DNA of 35,278 nt from an uncultured Porphyromonadaceae bacterium (GTDB lineage: Bacteria > Bacteroidota > Bacteroidia > Bacteroidales > Muribaculaceae): positions 1 through 35,278 of the forward strand of contig CAMWPX010000004.1 in NCBI GenBank assembly GCA_947176205.1, read 5' to 3'. The position numbers and the translations under genes were made by a program. Position 1 is the first letter of the stretch. Every line of letters starts with the position of its first letter. Positions 18,329 through 28,052 of this stretch are shown here, in pieces. The notes under the pieces were generated by a model that had not been told where the DNA came from, ran no database searches, and saw only the letters and a program-made list of their open reading frames with translations.

Positions 18329-18336
18329 CAAAGATA
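18329..18336 (-). promoter_or_regulatory. -7 element TATCTTTG of the leader/pheA transcript
   Basis: TAnnTTTG match 7 nt before the leader ATG. Confidence 0.6.
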
Positions 18337-18391
18337 GACTAAATTTTGATAATATGAAATAATTTTGCAGAAAAAGTGTGTGTTGTGAAAT

Positions 18392-19753
18392 TTATGACAG
18401 CATAGCGACAGCTTCGTCGGGTGTAACAGTACGTTGCGTACCGTCAGCCATATTTTTAAGCGTAATAGTACCGTCAGCCATTTCAGATTCACCGATTATA
18501 GCTACAAACGGAATACCTTTATTATCGGCATAGGTCATTTGTTTCTTCATTTTTGCGGTATCGGGATATATTTCAGCGGCAATACCATGTTCGCGCATCC
18601 GTTTCAGAATTTTCATGGATACAGCGCATTCCTCCGTGCCAAGATTTGCGAAAATAACTTTGGTGGATATCCCGGCTGTCGACGGATATAACTCAAGTGT
18701 GTTGAGAACATCGTAAATGCGGTCAGCACCGAATGAAATTCCTACACCTGATAATCCAGGCATTCCGAATACTCCGGTGAGATTGTCGTATCGTCCGCCA
18801 CCGGTTATACTGCCTATAGCTACATCAGCAGCTTTAACTTCGATAATGGTGCCGGTATAATAATTTAAGCCGCGTGCCAGTGATACATCTAATTCTACCG
18901 AAGCTGTCATACCTAACGATTCCAGACCCTTGATAACAGTAGTCAGTTCGGAGATACCTTCCGTACCGGTTGCGGATTTTTCAAGAAGTTGACCTAATGC
19001 AGTGAGTCGTTCCGAAGTTGAGCCGCTAATAAGCAAAATAGGTTTGAGCATCTCTATAGCAGTAGCACTTATACCACGTTCCGTCAGTTCGGCGCATACG
19101 TTATCCAATCCGATTTTGTCAATCTTGTCTATAGCGACTGTGATATCAATCAATCTGTCAGGTTCCCCTATGAGTTCGGCAATTCCGGCGAGAATCTTAC
19201 GGTTGTTCAGTTTTATAATAATGCGTATTCCTAAGCGGCGAAATACCTCATCGATTAGTTGAAGCAGTTCTATCTCGTTAACTAATGAGTCAGAACCGAC
19301 GATATCGGCATCACACTGATAGAATTCACGATAGCGCCCTTTTTGTGGACGGTCAGCACGCCATACCGGTTGTATCTGAAAGCGCTTGAATGGCATCTGA
19401 AGTTCATTACGATGTTGCACTACATATCGTGCGAACGGTACGGTAAGGTCATATCGTAATCCTTTTTCTGATATCTTAGAGGTCAGGTGGATATGGTTAT
19501 CCGAAGACAATAGTTCGGAATCTACATTTTGCAGGTAATTACCGGAATTAAGTATTTTGAACAGAAGTTTGTCACCCTCTTCTCCGTATTTACCCATTAA
19601 CGTTGATAGATTTTCCATGGCAGGAGTTTCTATCTGGGAAAAACCGTACAGACGAAATACATCTTTGATGGTGTCAAAAATATAATTTCTTCGTGCCATT
19701 TCGGTTGTTCCGAAGTCACGTGTCCCTTTTGGTATCGATGGTTTCTGAGCCAT
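18392..19753 (-). CDS. hisS: Histidine--tRNA ligase
   Basis: [47 protein letters not shown]. Start taken at [10 protein letters not shown]. Confidence 0.95.
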   Translation of the reverse strand: MAQKPSIPKGTRDFGTTEMARRNYIFDTIKDVFRLYGFSQIETPAMENLSTLMGKYGEEGDKLLFKILNSGNYLQNVDSELLSSDNHIHLTSKISEKGLRYDLTVPFARYVVQHRNELQMPFKRFQIQPVWRADRPQKGRYREFYQCDADIVGSDSLVNEIELLQLIDEVFRRLGIRIIIKLNNRKILAGIAELIGEPDRLIDITVAIDKIDKIGLDNVCAELTERGISATAIEMLKPILLISGSTSERLTALGQLLEKSATGTEGISELTTVIKGLESLGMTASVELDVSLARGLNYYTGTIIEVKAADVAIGSITGGGRYDNLTGVFGMPGLSGVGISFGADRIYDVLNTLELYPSTAGISTKVIFANLGTEECAVSMKILKRMREHGIAAEIYPDTAKMKKQMTYADNKGIPFVAIIGESEMADGTITLKNMADGTQRTVTPDEAVAMLS

Positions 19754-19783
19754 ATTTAATTTTACATTATATATTACTGAGCA

Positions 19784-19791
19784 CAAAATTA
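19784..19791 (-). promoter_or_regulatory. -7 element TAATTTTG for hisS
   Basis: TAnnTTTG on minus strand about 30 nt before the ATG. Confidence 0.5.
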
Positions 19792-19891
19792 AGCATTTTT
19801 ACGCGGAGGTCAATGTAGGGTAGATATTATTGCGTCAAAAAACACACTGAAAGTGTAAAAAATTTTAATTAATGGACGTTTACTGCAAAAA

Positions 19892-19905
19892 TGTATATAT
19901 ATACA
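19892..19905. promoter_or_regulatory. Palindrome TGTATATATATACA upstream of arginine operon, candidate ArgR-type operator
   Basis: Perfect 14-bp palindrome in the intergenic region before the first arg gene. Confidence 0.4.
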
Positions 19906-19966
19906 AAAAAAACAAAGACCATTAGCGATGTATTTTTTGCGAATATTTATTTATTTATAAATTATA

Positions 19967-20563
19967 ATGAGTGAAGAAGAAATTAGTGTGGAGTATGCAC
20001 AGCCCGAGCATGCGGTACATGCCGAACGCATCTGCGATTTGATTTATGAATCGGCATTACAGCGTGGTACGGGTATAGCCCGCCGCTCCCCGGAATACAT
20101 ATCGGCAAAAATCACCGGAGGTAAAGCGGTTGTAGCTATGCAGGGTGAAAAATTGGTGGGCTTCAGTTATATAGAGTGTTGGGGGCATGGCGATTTTGTG
20201 GCTACTTCCGGTCTTATTGTTGATCCGGAATACCGTCATGGAGGACTTGCCGCTAAAATAAAAGCAAAAACATTTGAATTGGCCCGTTTACGTTTTCCAT
20301 TTGCCAAATTATTTAGTATTACGACATCACTACCGGTGATGAAGCTGAATTCCCGTATGGGATATCGTCCTGTGACATTCTCGGAATTGACTGATGATGA
20401 GGAGTTTTGGCAAGGATGTCAAGGTTGTGTAAACTATGATATCCTTATGAGGAACAAGAAGAAAATGTGCTTATGTACAGGTATGCTTTATGACCCGGCT
20501 GAGCATCCTGAACCCAAACAGCGAATGGGAGCATTGAGGAAAATTTTGAAATTAGGTAAATAA
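19967..20563 (+). CDS. GNAT N-acyltransferase, likely N-acylglutamate synthase
   Basis: GLIVDPEYRHGGLAAKIKAKTFELAR acyl-CoA site; first gene of arginine operon; Cys-containing tail. Confidence 0.8.
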   Translation: MSEEEISVEYAQPEHAVHAERICDLIYESALQRGTGIARRSPEYISAKITGGKAVVAMQGEKLVGFSYIECWGHGDFVATSGLIVDPEYRHGGLAAKIKAKTFELARLRFPFAKLFSITTSLPVMKLNSRMGYRPVTFSELTDDEEFWQGCQGCVNYDILMRNKKKMCLCTGMLYDPAEHPEPKQRMGALRKILKLGK

Positions 20564-20572
20564 CAGATAATT

Positions 20573-21796
20573 ATGTCTACAGAAAATAATAAGAAGAAAG
20601 TATTACTTGCATTCAGCGGCGGTCTTGACACCTCGTTCTGTGTAAAATATCTTAGTGAAGATTTAGGCTATGAAGTTCATACGGCTATAGCTAATACCGG
20701 CGGTTTTTCCGATGAAGAACTTAAGGTTATAGAGGAAAAAGCGATGAAGCTTGGTGCCACTACTCATACTACGCTTGATGTTACTGACGAGTATTATAAC
20801 AAAAGTATAAAATACATGATAGCCGGTAATGTGCTTCGTGGGGGAGTATATCCTATAAGTGTGTCATCCGAGCGTATATTTCAGGCAATCGCGATTATTA
20901 ACCATGCCAAGGCTATCGGTGCCGACGCTGTGGCTCATGGGTCTACAGGAGCCGGTAACGACCAAGTGCGTTTTGATTTGACTTTTAAGGTACTTGCCCC
21001 TGCAATGGAGATTATTACACCTACCCGTGACTTGACTCTAACCCGTGACTATGAGATAGATTATTTGCGTCGGCATGGTTATGAAGCTGATTTTAAGAAG
21101 ATGGAATATTCCATCAATAAAGGTCTGTGGGGTACAAGTGTAGGAGGTAAAGAAACTCTTGATTCCTCGAAAACTTTACCTGAGCATGCATATCCTTCAC
21201 AGGTTACGGCTACAGAGCCATCAACTCTCACTATAGAATTTAAGAAAGGTGAGCCGGTAGGAGTCAATGGTGTTATATTTGAGAATCCTGTAGATGCCAT
21301 CCGTGAGATAGAGTCTATAGGAAGTAAATATGGTATAGGTAGAGACATGCATATCGGAGATACGATTATCGGTATCAAAGGTCGTGTCGGATTTGAAGCG
21401 GCTGCTCCCGTACTTATTATTGCGGCTCACAAAATGCTTGAAAAGCATACTTTGACCAAATGGCAGTCGTATTGGAAAGAACAGCTGTCTACTTGGTATG
21501 GCATGTTCTTGCATGAAGCTCAATATCTTGACCCTGTGATGCGTGATATGGAGAAGTTTATTGAAAGTACGCAGGAGCATGTTACCGGTACGGTAGAGAT
21601 AACCCTTCGTCCATATAGCTATACTTTGGTCGGTGTGGTTACACCGTTTGATTTGATGAACAATGATTTCGGCGAATACGGTGAAGTTAACAAGGCTTGG
21701 ACTGCCGATGATGTTAAAGGATTTACAGCTATTATGGCTAATCCAATGAAAATATATTATAGTGTAACCGGCAAACATTCATCATCGAATGATTAA
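20573..21796 (+). CDS. argG: Argininosuccinate synthase
   Basis: LAFSGGLDTSFCVKYL, HGSTGAGNDQVRFD. Confidence 0.95.
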   Translation: MSTENNKKKVLLAFSGGLDTSFCVKYLSEDLGYEVHTAIANTGGFSDEELKVIEEKAMKLGATTHTTLDVTDEYYNKSIKYMIAGNVLRGGVYPISVSSERIFQAIAIINHAKAIGADAVAHGSTGAGNDQVRFDLTFKVLAPAMEIITPTRDLTLTRDYEIDYLRRHGYEADFKKMEYSINKGLWGTSVGGKETLDSSKTLPEHAYPSQVTATEPSTLTIEFKKGEPVGVNGVIFENPVDAIREIESIGSKYGIGRDMHIGDTIIGIKGRVGFEAAAPVLIIAAHKMLEKHTLTKWQSYWKEQLSTWYGMFLHEAQYLDPVMRDMEKFIESTQEHVTGTVEITLRPYSYTLVGVVTPFDLMNNDFGEYGEVNKAWTADDVKGFTAIMANPMKIYYSVTGKHSSSND

Positions 21797-22754
21797 AGTA
21801 GGGATTGTAGGAGCTGCCGGTTATACGGCAGGTGAGTTACTTCGGTTGCTTGTGCATCATCCTGAGGTTGAGATTGCCAGAGTATATTCATCATCTCATG
21901 CAGGCGAACTTATAAGTAACGTGCACCCGACATTGACAGGTGATATCGATATGTCCTTTGAGGGTGGAGAAGTGAATCTTGAGGGACTTGACTGTCTTTT
22001 CTTATGTTCAGGTCATGGTGCGAGCAGTGCATTTTGGGCTGAAAGAGAATATCCTGCAGGACTTAAAGTTATAGATTTGGCGCAAGATTTTAGGGATGAA
22101 ACATCTGATTACGTCTATGGCTTGCCGGAACTGCAGCGTGAAATGATAAAGTCAGCGGAGCGTATCGCAAATCCGGGTTGTTTTGCTACAGCTATTGAAT
22201 TGGCATTACTGCCGTTAGCTTCATCATCATTATTGACCGATGATGTGCAGATAACCGGTATTACCGGAAGTACGGGTGCCGGAGTAAAGCCCTCCTCCAC
22301 TACACATTTCAGTTGGCGCAATGATAATCTGTCGGTATATAAGGTGTTCACTCATCAGCATCTTGCCGAAATAAATCGTACGTTAAGGAAGTTGATGCCC
22401 GAATTGAAAGTGTCGCTTAATTTTATTCCTGTCAGAGGGGATTATCCGCGTGGAATTTTTGTAATGGCTCACACCCGTTGTGATAAGTCTATAGATGAAA
22501 TCAAAGAGTTGTATAAGGAATTTTATGCCTCAAGCCGTTTTACACATGTAGTTGATGGCAATATAGATATGAAAATGGCGGTCAATACCAATAAGGCTTT
22601 TATAGGTATTGGAAAAAGCGGTGACAGGCTTTTGGTGACTTGTGCCATAGATAATTTATTGAAAGGGGCATCCGGTCAGGCAGTGCAAAATATGAATCTG
22701 ATGTTTGGCTTGCCTGAAGATATGGGATTAAAATTGAAGGCTTCCACATACTAA
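21789..22754 (+). CDS. argC: N-acetyl-gamma-glutamyl-phosphate reductase
   Basis: VGIVGAAGYTAGELLRLL, NPGCFATAIELAL, HQHLAEI. Confidence 0.95.
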   Translation: MIKVGIVGAAGYTAGELLRLLVHHPEVEIARVYSSSHAGELISNVHPTLTGDIDMSFEGGEVNLEGLDCLFLCSGHGASSAFWAEREYPAGLKVIDLAQDFRDETSDYVYGLPELQREMIKSAERIANPGCFATAIELALLPLASSSLLTDDVQITGITGSTGAGVKPSSTTHFSWRNDNLSVYKVFTHQHLAEINRTLRKLMPELKVSLNFIPVRGDYPRGIFVMAHTRCDKSIDEIKELYKEFYASSRFTHVVDGNIDMKMAVNTNKAFIGIGKSGDRLLVTCAIDNLLKGASGQAVQNMNLMFGLPEDMGLKLKASTY

Positions 22755-22766
22755 TATCAATTGACG

Positions 22767-23891
22767 ATGAATCTTTTTGATGTATATTCTTTGTATGATA
22801 TAGAACCGGTGATAGGCAGGGGAAATTATGTTTACACCGCAGATGGAACGAAATATATGGATTTATATGGAGGTCATGCGGTAATATCCATAGGTCATAG
22901 CCATCCGCATTATATATCGGCTGTAGGCAGACAGTTAAATCGGTTGGGCTTTTATTCCAATTCCGTAAAAAATTCGCTTCAGGAAGAATTTGCCGAGTTG
23001 CTCGGACAAGCGTGCGGTTATCCCGGATACTCTTTGTTTTTATGTAATAGTGGTGCGGAAGCCAATGAGAATGCAGTGAAACTGGCTTCGTTTCATACCG
23101 GCAGAGCAAAGGTGCTTGCATTTTCGGGAGCGTTCCATGGTAGAACTTCCGGTGCTGTTGCTCTGACTGATAATCCTCGTATAGTATCACCTTTCAATAC
23201 AACGGATAATGTTACGTTCTGTGAATGGGGAAATATAGAAGAAGCCCGTCGATTACTTTCTACAGAAGAATATTGCGCTGTAATCATAGAAGGTATTCAA
23301 GGTGTTGCCGGAATTAGAGTTCCTGATGATGAATTCATGAATAAGCTAAGCGAAGAAGCTCATAAATACGGTACACTGGTTATTGCTGATGAAATACAAT
23401 CGGGTTATGGACGTACCGGTAAGTTCTTTGCTCATCAATATAGTGCTATGAAACCGGATATAATTACCTGTGCCAAGGGTATTGCCAATGGTTTCCCGAT
23501 GGGTGCTGTATTGATTTCACCTGACATAGAAGCAAGAAAAGGTATGCTTGGAACTACATTTGGAGGTAACCATCTTGCTTGTGCTGCGGCTATAGCCGTA
23601 TTGGAAGTTATGAAGCAAGAAAATCTTGTGGAAAATGCGGCTGAAGTAGGCAGCTATCTTATGTCGATGCTTGGAAAACGTAATGCTGCATTGAATCTCA
23701 GAGGTAGGGGACTGATGATAGGTTTTGATGTAGAAGGTGAGGCTGCTGATGTTCGTAAGCGATTGTTGTTCGAGCAGCAGGTGTTTACGGGTGGAGCCGG
23801 CAAATCGACAGTGCGTCTTCTTCCAGCGTTGAGTCTTACCAAAGAGATGGCTGAAGATTTTGTAAACAGATTTGATAAATTGGAGCTATGA
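22767..23891 (+). CDS. argD: Acetylornithine/succinylornithine aminotransferase
   Basis: CNSGAEANENAVKLA, VIADEIQSGYGRTGKFFAHQ, TFGGNHLACAAA. ATG 22767 preferred over TTG 22761. Confidence 0.93.
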   Translation: MNLFDVYSLYDIEPVIGRGNYVYTADGTKYMDLYGGHAVISIGHSHPHYISAVGRQLNRLGFYSNSVKNSLQEEFAELLGQACGYPGYSLFLCNSGAEANENAVKLASFHTGRAKVLAFSGAFHGRTSGAVALTDNPRIVSPFNTTDNVTFCEWGNIEEARRLLSTEEYCAVIIEGIQGVAGIRVPDDEFMNKLSEEAHKYGTLVIADEIQSGYGRTGKFFAHQYSAMKPDIITCAKGIANGFPMGAVLISPDIEARKGMLGTTFGGNHLACAAAIAVLEVMKQENLVENAAEVGSYLMSMLGKRNAALNLRGRGLMIGFDVEGEAADVRKRLLFEQQVFTGGAGKSTVRLLPALSLTKEMAEDFVNRFDKLEL

Positions 23892-24841
23892 AGAAATTTA
23901 CTTGTGTCAATGATATAGGGTCATGGCGTAAAGCTGTCAGGGATGCTCTTGAGATAAAACGTAATAAATTTGCATATAAGCACTTGGGACAGGATAAGAC
24001 TTTGCTTATGCTCTTTTTTAATTCCAGTCTTCGTACGCGTCTCAGCACTCAGAAAGCGGCAATGAATCTGGGTATGAATGTGATGGTGCTTGATGTCAAT
24101 CAAGGTGCGTGGAAATTGGAGACAGAGCGCGGAGTTATAATGGACGGAGACAAAGCCGAGCATCTTCTTGAAGCTATTCCGGTAATGGCAAGTTACTGTG
24201 ATATAATAGGCGTGAGGTCGTTTGCATCGCTCACAGACAAGGAAGCAGATTATAATGAGAAAATCCTAAACCAGTTTATTGACTATAGCGGACGTCCGGT
24301 TATAAGCATGGAAGCAGCTACACGTCATCCGCTTCAGTCTTTTGCTGATTTGATAACTATAGAGGAATACAAGACCAAGGTTCGTCCTAAAGTGGTGTTG
24401 ACATGGGCTCCACATCCTAAAGCGTTGCCTCAGGCTGTGCCTAATTCATTTTGTGAATGGATGAATGCTACTGATTATGACTTTGTAATCACACATCCTC
24501 ACGGATATGAACTTGACCCGCTTTTCGTGGGCAATGCCAAGGTGGAATATGACCGTGATAAGGCATTTGAAGGTGCTGATTTTATTTATGCCAAAAACTG
24601 GTCGGCTTATGCTGACCCGAATTATGGTAAAGTATTATCTACCGATAAAAGTTGGACTGTGACCAAAGAGGCTATGGCGTTGACCGATAATGCTTACTTT
24701 ATGCACTGTCTGCCCGTGCGCCGTAATATGATAGTGGCTGATGAAGTGATTGATTCGTCTCGAAGTATTGTGATTCCAGAAGCTGCCAATCGTGAGATTT
24801 CCGCTCAGACTGTACTTGCGAAAATACTTTCAGATTTATGA
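23888..24841 (+). CDS. argF': N-acyl (probably N-succinyl) ornithine carbamoyltransferase
   Basis: FFNSSLRTRLSTQKAAMNLG; GAWKLETERGVIMDGDKAEHLLEAIPVM; HCLPVRRNMIV. Resembles Bacteroides SOTCase rather than canonical OTCase. Confidence 0.88.
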   Translation: MKKFTCVNDIGSWRKAVRDALEIKRNKFAYKHLGQDKTLLMLFFNSSLRTRLSTQKAAMNLGMNVMVLDVNQGAWKLETERGVIMDGDKAEHLLEAIPVMASYCDIIGVRSFASLTDKEADYNEKILNQFIDYSGRPVISMEAATRHPLQSFADLITIEEYKTKVRPKVVLTWAPHPKALPQAVPNSFCEWMNATDYDFVITHPHGYELDPLFVGNAKVEYDRDKAFEGADFIYAKNWSAYADPNYGKVLSTDKSWTVTKEAMALTDNAYFMHCLPVRRNMIVADEVIDSSRSIVIPEAANREISAQTVLAKILSDL

Positions 24842-25617
24842 AAAAGCCGCTTACAGTAATTAAGATAGGAGGAAACGTAGTTGATAATCCTGAAATGCTG
24901 AGTTGCTTTATAAGTGATTTCAGCCAATATAACGGAGATAAGATATTAGTGCATGGCGGAGGAAAAGAAGCGACACGCATGAGTGCTGCATTAGGATTGG
25001 AAACCGTCATGATTGAAGGTCGCAGAGTTACCGATGCGGCTACCCTTGAAGTTGTAACGATGGTGTATGCCGGATTGGTCAACAAGCGTGTTGTAGCAGG
25101 ATTACAAGCGGCGGGAGTTGATGCCTTGGGAATGACCGGTGCCGATGGACACGTTGTTACAGGTGTTCGGCGTAATCCCGTTCCGATTGATTATGGATTT
25201 GTCGGTGATTTATCGCCGGATGGAGTCAATGTAAGTTTGCTTGCGGGAATGCTTGATAATGGTGTGGTGCCTGTTATGAGTGCCATAGCGCATGATGGTA
25301 AAGGCCAGTTGCTTAACTGCAATGCAGATACTGTCGCGTCGACACTGGCAGTGGCAATGTCACAAGAGCGGGATGTCACTTTGGTATATTGTTTCGAGTT
25401 GCCGGGAGTGTTGAGTAATCCGGATGATATCACAAGTGTGATTCCGTATATTAACGAGTCTACATTCAAAGAATTGAAATCAGAAGGTGTGGTATCGGGA
25501 GGAATGATACCAAAAATCACGAATGCGTTCAATGCTATAAATAGTGGAGTAGGCAAGGTGGTTATAAAGCATGCCTCGGGATTGTTGGACAATACAGCCA
25601 CTGTGATATGCCGATGA
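24838..25617 (+). CDS. argB: Acetylglutamate kinase
   Basis: VIKIGGNVVDNPE, VHGGGKEATRMSAALGL, GGMIPKITNAFNAI. Confidence 0.93.
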   Translation: MKKPLTVIKIGGNVVDNPEMLSCFISDFSQYNGDKILVHGGGKEATRMSAALGLETVMIEGRRVTDAATLEVVTMVYAGLVNKRVVAGLQAAGVDALGMTGADGHVVTGVRRNPVPIDYGFVGDLSPDGVNVSLLAGMLDNGVVPVMSAIAHDGKGQLLNCNADTVASTLAVAMSQERDVTLVYCFELPGVLSNPDDITSVIPYINESTFKELKSEGVVSGGMIPKITNAFNAINSGVGKVVIKHASGLLDNTATVICR

Positions 25618-26693
25618 ATGGATTCTCACCGGTCAGTCTGTTGAAACAGATGATTGCTACGCCTTCTGTTTCGAGAGAAGAAAAAGAGGTGGCAGATATA
25701 ATATATGGTTTGCTGAGCGATTATGGTGTATCACCAAATCGCATTGGAAATAACGTGTGGGCTGTACAGCGGGATTTTGACCCGGCTCGACCCACGTTGA
25801 TGCTTAATTCACACATCGATACGGTACGCCCGGTAAGCGGTTATACGCGTGACCCTTTTTTACCTGTAGTAAGTGATGGTAAGCTTTATGGGCTTGGCAG
25901 TAATGATGCCGGAGCTTCCGTGGTAAGTCTGACCGCTACTTTTCTAAATTATTTTGATAAAAAGACACCTGTAAATATTTTACTTGCACTTACAGCACAG
26001 GAAGAAGTGATGGGTGAGGGTGGCATGCGAATGTTTTTGCCATATCTTGAAGAGCGCGGAATAATTCCGGTAATGGCTTTGGTGGGTGAACCCACCGGTA
26101 TGGATGTGGCGATAGGCGAGCGCGGACTGGTGGTACTTGATTGTATCGCTCATGGCAGAGCAGGGCATGTGGCGCGTGGTGAAGGGGAAAACGCTATATA
26201 TAAAGCTATAGAAGATATTGCGCGGTTACGTGATTTTACTTTTGAACGTGAAAGTAAGTTGCTTGGTCCGATTACTATGGCTGCTACTATGATTTCTGCC
26301 GGGACACAGCATAATGTCGTCCCTGACGAGTGTAAATTTGTGGTTGATATCCGTACCACTGATGCGTATACCAATGAGGAAACTGTGAAAATAGTTGCGT
26401 CTAAGTTGAAAAGTGATGCAATGCCGAGGTCAACGCGCGTCAGGGCATCGGCTATAGATATGGAGCATCCATTAGTTAAAGCTGCTGTAGCAAGCGGAGC
26501 ACGGCCGTTTGTGTCACCGACTACATCGGATATGGCTTTGATGCCTGATATTCCTTCTATAAAAATGGGACCGGGGCAATCAAGCCGAAGTCATAAAGCT
26601 GATGAATATATTGTAATTGAAGAAATAGAAAATGCGTGTGTGAAATATTCCACGTTTATTGATAATTTGATGAGCTATGCAGTTATGGAATAA
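25608..26693 (+). CDS. argE: M20 family N-acyl-ornithine deacylase
   Basis: LNSHIDTVRPVSGYTRDPF, LYGLGSNDAGASVVSL, TAQEEVMGEGGM, VGEPTGMDVAIGERG. Confidence 0.88.
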   Translation: MPMNGFSPVSLLKQMIATPSVSREEKEVADIIYGLLSDYGVSPNRIGNNVWAVQRDFDPARPTLMLNSHIDTVRPVSGYTRDPFLPVVSDGKLYGLGSNDAGASVVSLTATFLNYFDKKTPVNILLALTAQEEVMGEGGMRMFLPYLEERGIIPVMALVGEPTGMDVAIGERGLVVLDCIAHGRAGHVARGEGENAIYKAIEDIARLRDFTFERESKLLGPITMAATMISAGTQHNVVPDECKFVVDIRTTDAYTNEETVKIVASKLKSDAMPRSTRVRASAIDMEHPLVKAAVASGARPFVSPTTSDMALMPDIPSIKMGPGQSSRSHKADEYIVIEEIENACVKYSTFIDNLMSYAVME

Positions 26694-27978
26694 AGGTTTT
26701 GAACCGGATAGATTAATAGAGGAATTTACCGTAGGAAATGACCGCGAACTTGATTTACGGTTGGCACCGTATGATGTACAGGGTTCGTTGGCGCACATAA
26801 AGATGCTTGAAAGTATCGGTATGCTGACTAAGGAAGAGCTGACTAAGCTCACCGAAGGTCTGCAAGAGATTGCCAAAGTGATAGATGACGGTGAATTTGT
26901 GATAGAAGAGGGTGTGGAGGATGTCCATTCTCAGGTGGAGTTCATGCTTACACGCCGATTAGGAGATATAGGTAAAAAAATACATGCCGGACGGTCGCGT
27001 AACGACCAGGTGCTTGTGGATTTGAAATTGATGTTCCGTCATCAGATACAACTGATAGCCGGGACCGTTTTTGAAACTTTCAGGAAATGGCAGGAACTCA
27101 GTGATAAGTATTCAGATGTGCTTATGCCGGGCTATACGCATCTGCAGATAGCCATGCCCTCATCCATGGGATTGTGGTTCGGAGCATACGCAGAAACACT
27201 TGTGGATGATATGCAGATGCTGTTGGCGGCTTATCACATAGCTAATCAGAATCCGCTCGGTTCGGCGGCCGGCTATGGTTCTTCTTTTCCTCTTGACCGA
27301 ACCATGACCACCCGTCTGCTTGAGTTTCCGACAATGCATTATAATGTGGTGGCTGCACAGATTAGTCGTGGAAAGACTGAGCGTAGTCTTGCTATGGCTA
27401 TTGCATCGCTTGCATCTACATTGGGTCATTTTGCAATGGACGTATGCTTATGGATGTGCGGTAATTTCGGATTCATATCCTTCCCTGATGAATTTACAAC
27501 CGGGTCAAGTATTATGCCGCATAAGAAGAATCCGGATGTTTTCGAGATATTGCGAGGTAAATGTAACCGACTGCAGGCATTGCCTGATGAGGTAGGATAC
27601 CTTGTGGGAAACTTGCCGTTGGGATATAATCGTGATTTGCAATTGCTTAAGGATATACTTTTCCCGGCTATGGATACTATACGCGAGTGTTTCGATATGT
27701 GTACATTTATGCTTGGTCATATTCAGGTCAATAATCATATAATTGAAGATTCGCGTTATGATTATCTCTTTACGGTAGAGGATGTCAATCGGCTTGCTGC
27801 TGAGGGTATGCCATTCCGTGATGCTTACCGGAAGATAGGTATGCAGGTGCAGGACGGCACTTATGTGCCGACACGTAGTGTGCACCATACCCATGAGGGA
27901 AGTATTGGTAATTTATGTAATGATGAAATCTTACGGAAAATGCTGGTTGTGCTTTCAGAAATGGGAGTGAAAGAGTGA
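26677..27978 (+). CDS. argH: Argininosuccinate lyase
   Basis: EDVHSQVEFMLTRRLGDIGKKIHAGRSRNDQVLVDLKL; TTGSSIMPHKKNPDVFE. Confidence 0.95.
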   Translation: MQLWNKGFEPDRLIEEFTVGNDRELDLRLAPYDVQGSLAHIKMLESIGMLTKEELTKLTEGLQEIAKVIDDGEFVIEEGVEDVHSQVEFMLTRRLGDIGKKIHAGRSRNDQVLVDLKLMFRHQIQLIAGTVFETFRKWQELSDKYSDVLMPGYTHLQIAMPSSMGLWFGAYAETLVDDMQMLLAAYHIANQNPLGSAAGYGSSFPLDRTMTTRLLEFPTMHYNVVAAQISRGKTERSLAMAIASLASTLGHFAMDVCLWMCGNFGFISFPDEFTTGSSIMPHKKNPDVFEILRGKCNRLQALPDEVGYLVGNLPLGYNRDLQLLKDILFPAMDTIRECFDMCTFMLGHIQVNNHIIEDSRYDYLFTVEDVNRLAAEGMPFRDAYRKIGMQVQDGTYVPTRSVHHTHEGSIGNLCNDEILRKMLVVLSEMGVKE

Positions 27979-28052
27979 GTAGTTGTGAAAAAAGTGTAAC
28001 TTTGCATTAAAATAATCCTTTCAATTAACTTAATAAAAAACATTTTTACACC

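Noticed and set aside
18268-18492. 74-aa ORF on the minus strand in the track
   Set aside because: Its upstream part overlaps hisS and the promoter. Only the last 17 codons (from ATG 18321) make sense, as the leader peptide.
19843-19858. Minus-strand hairpin ACACTTTCAGTGT-GTTTTTT upstream of hisS
   Set aside because: Upstream of the hisS promoter and small. It could be a weak terminator, but there is no clear gene to terminate.
19860-19966. Leader-peptide attenuator for the arginine operon
   Set aside because: The only short ORF (MDVYCKNVYIYKKNKDH) has no Arg codons, and no terminator/antiterminator pair was found.
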